A stretch of 64,000 nt of DNA from Atherinomorus stipes (Eukaryota; Chordata; Actinopteri; Atheriniformes; Atherinidae). The notes below the pieces were generated by a model, which was not told the origin of the DNA, searched no databases, and saw only the letters and a program-made list of their open reading frames with translations. The stretch lies in contig JALJCO010007871.1 in the NCBI GenBank assembly GCA_023101725.1, positions 496,001 to 560,000 on the forward strand, in the 5' to 3' direction. The stretch's first letter is position 1. Every line of letters begins with the position of its first letter. The translations under genes were made by a program, and so were the position numbers. Positions 58,870-64,000 of this stretch are shown here, one piece after another.

Positions 58870-60175
58870 CTGAATAAAATCAGCCAGGGATGCATAGTAG
58901 CTAGCCTGAAGCATGCTTCCAGATGATCACCCGTCATGCAGAATCATATTTGGACTTAATAATCTTCATGTGGGAAAAGGCTGACTTGCATAAATAAGTG
59001 GAACTGAATAATGCAGTCAAGGAGGTGGCACATTTCCCCATGTTGGAGTACTTTTCTTCCATGAGTAAGTTCAAGAACTGTCCATGAGTCCTTATCTCCA
59101 GCTCAGTGTCATGCTGTAGAGTCAAAATGTCATCTTCTGCATGAGATGGGTTCAGGTTAACAGCGTTACAAGTTTTGATGCGAGTGAATGAACCTCAGAA
59201 TCTTTCTAATAAGGGCAGCACATGGATGCATCATCTGGCTAAAGAAAAGCAAAGTGTTGAAAGTATCTGTCAAGCCCTGGCAGGGTTCTCAATCTGCTCT
59301 GTGTACCAAGTATTGTCAAGTTGCTCACACATCTTCCCCTACATCTCTAGCGCTGATGCAACATTGTGAAAGTTTTCCATATCATGGTGCTGCAACTTTG
59401 AGGACAGATGATGCATCTTTCGTTAAAAGCATTAACTAAGACAATCATTTTGATCATGGTTTTATCTTTGCCTTGCAGCTCTAATATTAAGATCATTAAA
59501 CATGTTGGTCAAATCAGTTAGAAAAGGCAGCTTCAGCAGCCACTGGTCATCATTTAATTGGTTTTATTCTGCATGTTTAGCTCCAAGGACAAACTCAATG
59601 ATCTCCCGATATAGGGCTTAAAATCTTTGCAAGAATTTCCCTCAACTAAACCCTCTCAAGTCAGTAGCAACAACTCAGTGGTTGCAGTCAGCCTTCAGAT
59701 GTGGAGGGAACAACAATCTGACATGAATAAAACAGGTGATCTTTGTCACATCCATCATCTCTTTCATGTTGAGCATTTTAGTGCATAATGCTTGTTGGTG
59801 CATCATGCAGTGGTAACTGAGGAAGTCCAGGAAACCATAGTCCTTCCTACACTTTGCAATAGGAGTGATCAAACATCGAGGGGGGCTCCATCCATGGTGA
59901 TAGACACCAGTTTGCATGCTGGATGCTGGGTTTTCTTGCTAACATTTTTGAAATACTGGAAGATGTTGTGTCTTTGCACGTGCTCTTTCATGAACAGTAC
60001 TGTCAACAGTTCGTCTTTTGCATTCATGTTAGTAAATGCATTCTGGATAAAAATGCACAACTGGGCTGATTCACACAAATCTGTTGACTCATCTAATTGC
60101 AGTGAAAAACACTCACAGACCATAATGTCCTTCCAAATTTGCTGGGCCAAATCCTTGACCATGGCTTCAGGGCAC
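58870..60175 (-). pseudogene. broken hAT transposase (ZBED5/GTF2IRD2-like type)
   Basis: The minus strand carries the expected pieces in order. At 59869-60162: FSLQLDESTDLCESAQLCIF and KLVSITMDGAPL, the RNase-H-like DDE region start. At 58934-59125: KCATSLTALFSSTYLCKSAF and SHMKIIKSKYDSA, the conserved hAT C-terminal dimerisation block. The latter continues in another frame as TGDHLEACFRLAT. Several frameshifts and stops separate them, and the N-terminal zinc finger end is missing where LINE sequence begins near 60318. It is a dead transposase, not a domesticated gene. Confidence 0.85.
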
Positions 60176-60317
60176 CATGTAACTGTTTTCCTTGATCACT
60201 TGAGAGCTTTGAATGAAGATCATACTTCCAGTTTGTTTTTAAAGTCTTGGAAAAAGGAATTGTCTTCTTCATCTTTTTGTATTGGAAGGAGCTTAGAATA
60301 TGACATCATGTTGGAAA

Positions 60318-60965
60318 AAACTTCCTTCTTTCACCTCTGTAATATTTCCAAACTCTGCCCCTCCCTATCCCTCCCTGCTACAGAGAAGCTAATCCATGCC
60401 TTTGTTTCCTTCAGGCTGGACTACTGCAACGCTCTCCTCATCGGGATCTCTGGCAGGAGCCTTCAGAAGCTCCAGTACGTACAAAACAGCACTGGCAGGG
60501 TCCTGATGAGGAAACACAAGCACGTCACTCCCATCTTTCACACTCTGCACTGGCTCCCCATTCACACCCGTATAGAGTACAAGATCCTTCTGCACACCCG
60601 TCACTGTCTGCATGGTGTGGCCCCCACCTACCTCACTGAACTGCTCACACCACATATCTCTTCCCGGACCCGGTCAGGCCAACAGCACCGTCCAGCCCCG
60701 CCCAGGACACGGCTAAAAACGATGGGCAACAGGGCCTTTGAAGCAGCAGCTTCCCATCTGTGGAATGCCCTCCCCAACCACTGTAGGGCACCACAGAAGG
60801 TGGACTGTTCTAAGAAAGGACTGAAAACCCTCCTTTTTAGAAAAGCTTAAAACTGCTGATTTTGTCATTTAACGACAGGTTATGTTTTTTAAGAAATTAT
60901 AAAAGAAATTATATTTACATGTTTTTTTATGCCTTTTAATGCACTGATTTTAATGATTGTCTCTC
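60318..60965 (+). mobile_element. LINE (L2/Rex1-type) 3' end, plus strand
   Basis: A 5'-truncated copy. The frame reads SRLDYCNALL-type text (FRLDYCNALLIGISG), HWLPIHTRIEYKILL, LHGVAPTYLTELL and NRAFEAAASHLWNALP, then LLFRKA and a TAA at 60848-60850, followed by about 115 bases of 3' UTR. This is the C-terminal end of the L2-group reverse transcriptase ORF. The long open frame reaching back to 59792 only reads antisense through the dead hAT transposase and is not a real protein. Confidence 0.88.
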
Positions 60966-63544
60966 AAATCAAATCAAATTAAGCTTTATTTATAAAGCAC
61001 TTTTCATACCATTAAAAAGCCAACACAAAGTGCCTGACATAATAAAAACCAATGCAAATTCAAATAAAACAAGCCTTCACACATCCAAGTATACAACACA
61101 AACACACACATGCACGTACCCAACCCCCTTCTCAATTTGACACATGACTACCAACCCCCATTTTCTGTCTCTTAAGTGAACAGGTATTAACACACTAACA
61201 GTAATAACCATCTGGCTTGACGTTGCTGTGAGGAAACGATATCTTGGGGATCCATTCACCCTAGGAGCCAGCCAACCCTAGCCACATAGGGCTCAACTGC
61301 AGGGACCCCCAGATCAGGGCAGGTCAGGGTCCACACCACAGCCGCAGGGCTGCAGTGCAGGACCCCAGACACCAAGAAAAGGGCATCCACCACAGCCGTT
61401 AACCCCCAGACCAAGCAGGCAAAGCTCCCGGAGTGAGGGATCCCCATGAAGAAACACTGGAGGAAATTGAAAGTGTTAAGGGTTAAACCAAATAAATAAA
61501 TAAAAATAAAAGATAGATAATCTTTTATTGTCAGGGGGAAAAAAATAAAATACACATAAAAGGAATTAAAGACACACAACAGAATTTTTGGCAGTTTTCT
61601 CAGTGATGCGCCCCCTATCGACGGCTAAACTAGCAACCATCTTGTATCTGTACCTGTACTGTGAGCTCACTCCAGCCAGTAAAAGACAGTCTTACCTTGA
61701 CTCTTGTTCTGTCCCTTCCTCTATTTCTTTTCCTTTCTGTACTTCCTTGCGTCTCTTTACGGAATCCGACATGATGTGCTTTCAAAACACCCGTGGTGTT
61801 CGTATCTGGTTCATATCCGTTTGCTAGTTTGCGCAACCAATAGTCGGCTGCAACGTCACAGTTGCGTTCCGGATGGGAATCTTACATACTGCTGTTTCTG
61901 AGCCCTGGGACGCCTCTGGGCGGTGACGGCTCAAACATGTGCATTATAAATGTTTGTGTGTCATCAAAACGAGTCAGAAACACATATTAAAGGGACATTG
62001 TGTAACAATTGTATATCATGAGCAGCTTCCTCGCACTTTTCATGCTGCTTTTGCGTGAAACCGGGCACACAGACGACAGCCGCTGTGTGTAAAGGCATAT
62101 ACACGCCTCTATGTGAAGATGTGGTCTGTCAGTTACAGTGACTTCAGTCCGCATCTGATATGTTGTCATGGTGATGTCGTATTGTTTTCCCTGACCCAGG
62201 TTTTACCGTCTTTCTCTCGGCTTCTGTGATTAAAATGACATGTGGTTTGTTACCGACGGCCGTCTGCCCGACTGTACATGAACCTGGCATCAGTGTAACG
62301 CTGGTTCTTCCACATTGCACCCACAGTGGCTTTTCAAAGGCATTACCTCGTACTGAGCCGACAACTCTGGTGTCTCCAGTGAGTTTCTGTGTTTTCCTAC
62401 TGTCACGCTTCTACTGAACATAAAAACATGGCGACACGACATGGTAGCCACCACCAAGCCAACCTGTTCGATGTAGATATGAATGATACGAACGGCAAAT
62501 TCAGAGCTTACAGGAGCACTTCAGTTTGTTGATGGGAGTGATTACTGATTGAAGGAAAAACACCTTTGAACGAAGTAATCAATATTTGTGTATAGATAAC
62601 GGGAGAACTTATGCAATATCCCTTTAAGGTCTAAAAGTTATGTTGTGTGTCTTTAATACAAATAAAATCCATATGAAATAAATTTGAATAACGCAAAACC
62701 AAATTATCAAGAAAAAATATCACATAAAAAAGAGATAAAATTCAATTAAAAGCTAAGCTAAAAAGGTAGGTCTTGAGCCTCTTCTTAAAAACATCAACTG
62801 TCTCTGCAACCCTGAGGTTCTCTGGCAGGCTGTTCCACAGACGAGGAATGGTGGAATGAGGCCTTGCCGTGAGTTTTAGTTCTCACTTTGGGAACAACTA
62901 AAAGGCCGGTACCAGAAGACCTCAGGGTCCACGAGGGTTCATGGTTTAAAAGCAAGTCAGATAAATAAGAAGGCCCAAGACCACTAAGACATTTATAAAC
63001 CATTACAAGAACCTTAAAAATCGATCCTGAAATGCATGGGGAGCCAATGCAGCGATTTTAAAGCTGGTGCGATGTGTTTCTGCCCTCTGGTCCTCGTCAG
63101 AACACGTGCCGCCAAGTTCTGCAGTAACTGTAAGCTTAGAAACAGACTTTTTGGGAAGACCAGAGAGCATGACATTGCAGTAATCTATTCTACTAATAAA
63201 GGCATGCATAAGCACCTCTGTGCTGGCAGGAGAGAGAAATGGGCGGACTCTGTCAATGTTTTTATGATGATAAAATCCTGTCTTTGTGACATTTCTGATA
63301 TGTGGAATAAAATTCAGCTCAGAGTCAAAAAGAACACCCAAGTTTCCCACACAATGAGAAGGATTAAAATTCTGTCATTTTGATCTCTCTCTTGTCTTTA
63401 AGACCAATGATTAAAACTTCAGTTTTGGCCTGGTTGAGCTGTAAGAAGTTCTCTGCCATCCATGACTTTATGTCTAAAATATAGTTTAAAAGGGTGTTAA
63501 CTGGCTCTATGTCATCAGGAGACACTGCGATGTAAAGCTGTGTA
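60966..63544 (-). mobile_element. LINE (L2-type) 3' part, minus strand, split by a TTAA element
   Basis: The 3' tip is at 60966-61030 (AATCAAATCAAA-led, CTTTATTTATAAAGCACTTT). The coding end is at about 62790-63544: QLYIAVSPDD, WMAENFLQLNQAKTEV, LGVLFDSELNFIPHI, RIDYCNVMLSGLP, and YLSDLL with SSGTGLLVVPKVRTKT. Frameshifts make it inactive. The 3' UTR is split by the element at 61570-62652. The 5' end stops abruptly at 63544 against a half MITE. Confidence 0.85.
61570..62652. mobile_element. TTAA-flanked DNA element (clean copy)
   Basis: TTAA at 61566-61569 and 62653-62656 flanks termini AGACACACAACAG and GTTGTGTGTCT. Its 1083 bases contain no transposase. TTAA target duplication with short terminal repeats is what piggyBac- and Kolobok-type elements leave. 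It sits in the 3' UTR of the minus-strand LINE and is homologous to the degraded insertion at 48735. Confidence 0.75.
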
Positions 63545-63726
63545 ACAGCGCGGGAACTTCAGCCACCGAATCGCAGCGCATTTTGCAGCACACAGCCTGT
63601 TAAAGGCAACAGAGATGGACGTGGGTGGGCACGTTCTTTTTGGTTTTTAACACTTGATCACCCATTAGCATTAAAAAACTGGACATGCATGTTTATTCTT
63701 TCCCAATTCCTGCCTCTAGTCCCTTT
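63545..63726. mobile_element. right half of the AAAGGGACTAGAGGCA MITE
   Basis: 182 bases nearly identical to 50687-50868 (shared ACAGCGCGGGAACTTCAGCC, GGACATGCATGTTTATTC, CCTGCCTCTAGT). The left half is absent: LINE sequence abuts directly at 63544. Confidence 0.8.
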
Positions 63727-64000
63727 AAAACAAACAAAACTTTGAAAATGTTTAAAATATCTGTAAAAACACAAAAAAATTTACATAACAAAGGGGAAAA
63801 TAGAGAAAAAGCAACAGATGATGGTGTGATTATTGCAGAAGGAATTAAAGATTTTTTTTTATATATTTTTTTTAGACCAGTGGGACTTTGCAATGTACAC
63901 CTGAAGGTAGCAGCTAAAAAGAAGGTGAAAAGTGGGTGGGAGGGTTCTCCATGATCAGGGTGGCATTCCTGGTCACTTAGCTGCTGTACAGTTCAGACAG
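63727..64000. other. right edge of window, nothing recognised
   Basis: AT-rich. Short lysine-rich frames only. Confidence 0.5.

Noticed and set aside
59792..60850. 352-codon plus-strand ORF as a novel gene
   Set aside because: The N-terminal part is antisense to the hAT transposase and the C-terminal part is LINE reverse transcriptase.

Overview
This is a eukaryotic, vertebrate-type window, most likely from a teleost (probably percomorph) fish. The evidence is sparse exons with GT-AG introns, Wnt and CTTNBP2NL exons in the order and orientation known for the vertebrate WNT2B locus, and a dense load of fish-type repeats: Tol2-like and other hAT elements, L2-type LINEs, a tRNA-like SINE, a Myb/SANT-bearing element and a THAP-bearing foldback element. 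No bacterial, phage or CRISPR content is seen.

Genes. Both recognisable genes lie on the minus strand. cttnbp2nl (26.1 to 13.9 kb) looks complete: a non-coding first exon at about 26.0-26.1 kb next to two CCAAT boxes, then six coding exons that join in phase 0 and give 589 residues, with a plausible poly(A) signal at 13.07 kb. wnt2b follows in the same direction. Exon 1 (signal peptide, 6456-6553) and exon 2 (3344-3564) are present; exons 3 onward lie beyond the left edge. CTTNBP2NL then WNT2B, head to tail, is also the human 1p13 arrangement.

Layout. 1-7.1 kb: wnt2b 5' half, with a 2.18-kb Tol2-like hAT element in intron 2. 7.1-13.1 kb: intergenic, with one hAT MITE carrying a smaller nested repeat. 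13.1-26.1 kb: cttnbp2nl. 26.3-42.5 kb: no recognisable gene; microsatellites, a 744-bp palindromic element whose arms encode broken THAP domains, a 211-bp foldback and a CCAAGAC-rich element. 42.5-50.2 kb: two copies of an unclassified repeat in inverted orientation, one holding a SINE and the other a TTAA-flanked element, plus a nested hAT/GCCCTGTCCC element between them. 50.2-64 kb: MITEs, a Myb/SANT-like ORF inside a DNA element, a broken hAT transposase, two LINE 3' ends meeting tail to tail, and a second TTAA element.

The two genes encode a STRIPAK/cortactin-associated cytoskeletal scaffold and a secreted Wnt ligand. They are linked by ancient synteny rather than by a shared pathway. The most informative non-genic content is the nested transposon history, much of it readable from target-site duplications and empty sites. 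Four stretches (about 21.5-21.9, 41.0-41.3, 48.2-48.3 and 48.8-49.7 kb) look like damaged consensus sequence and should be treated with caution.
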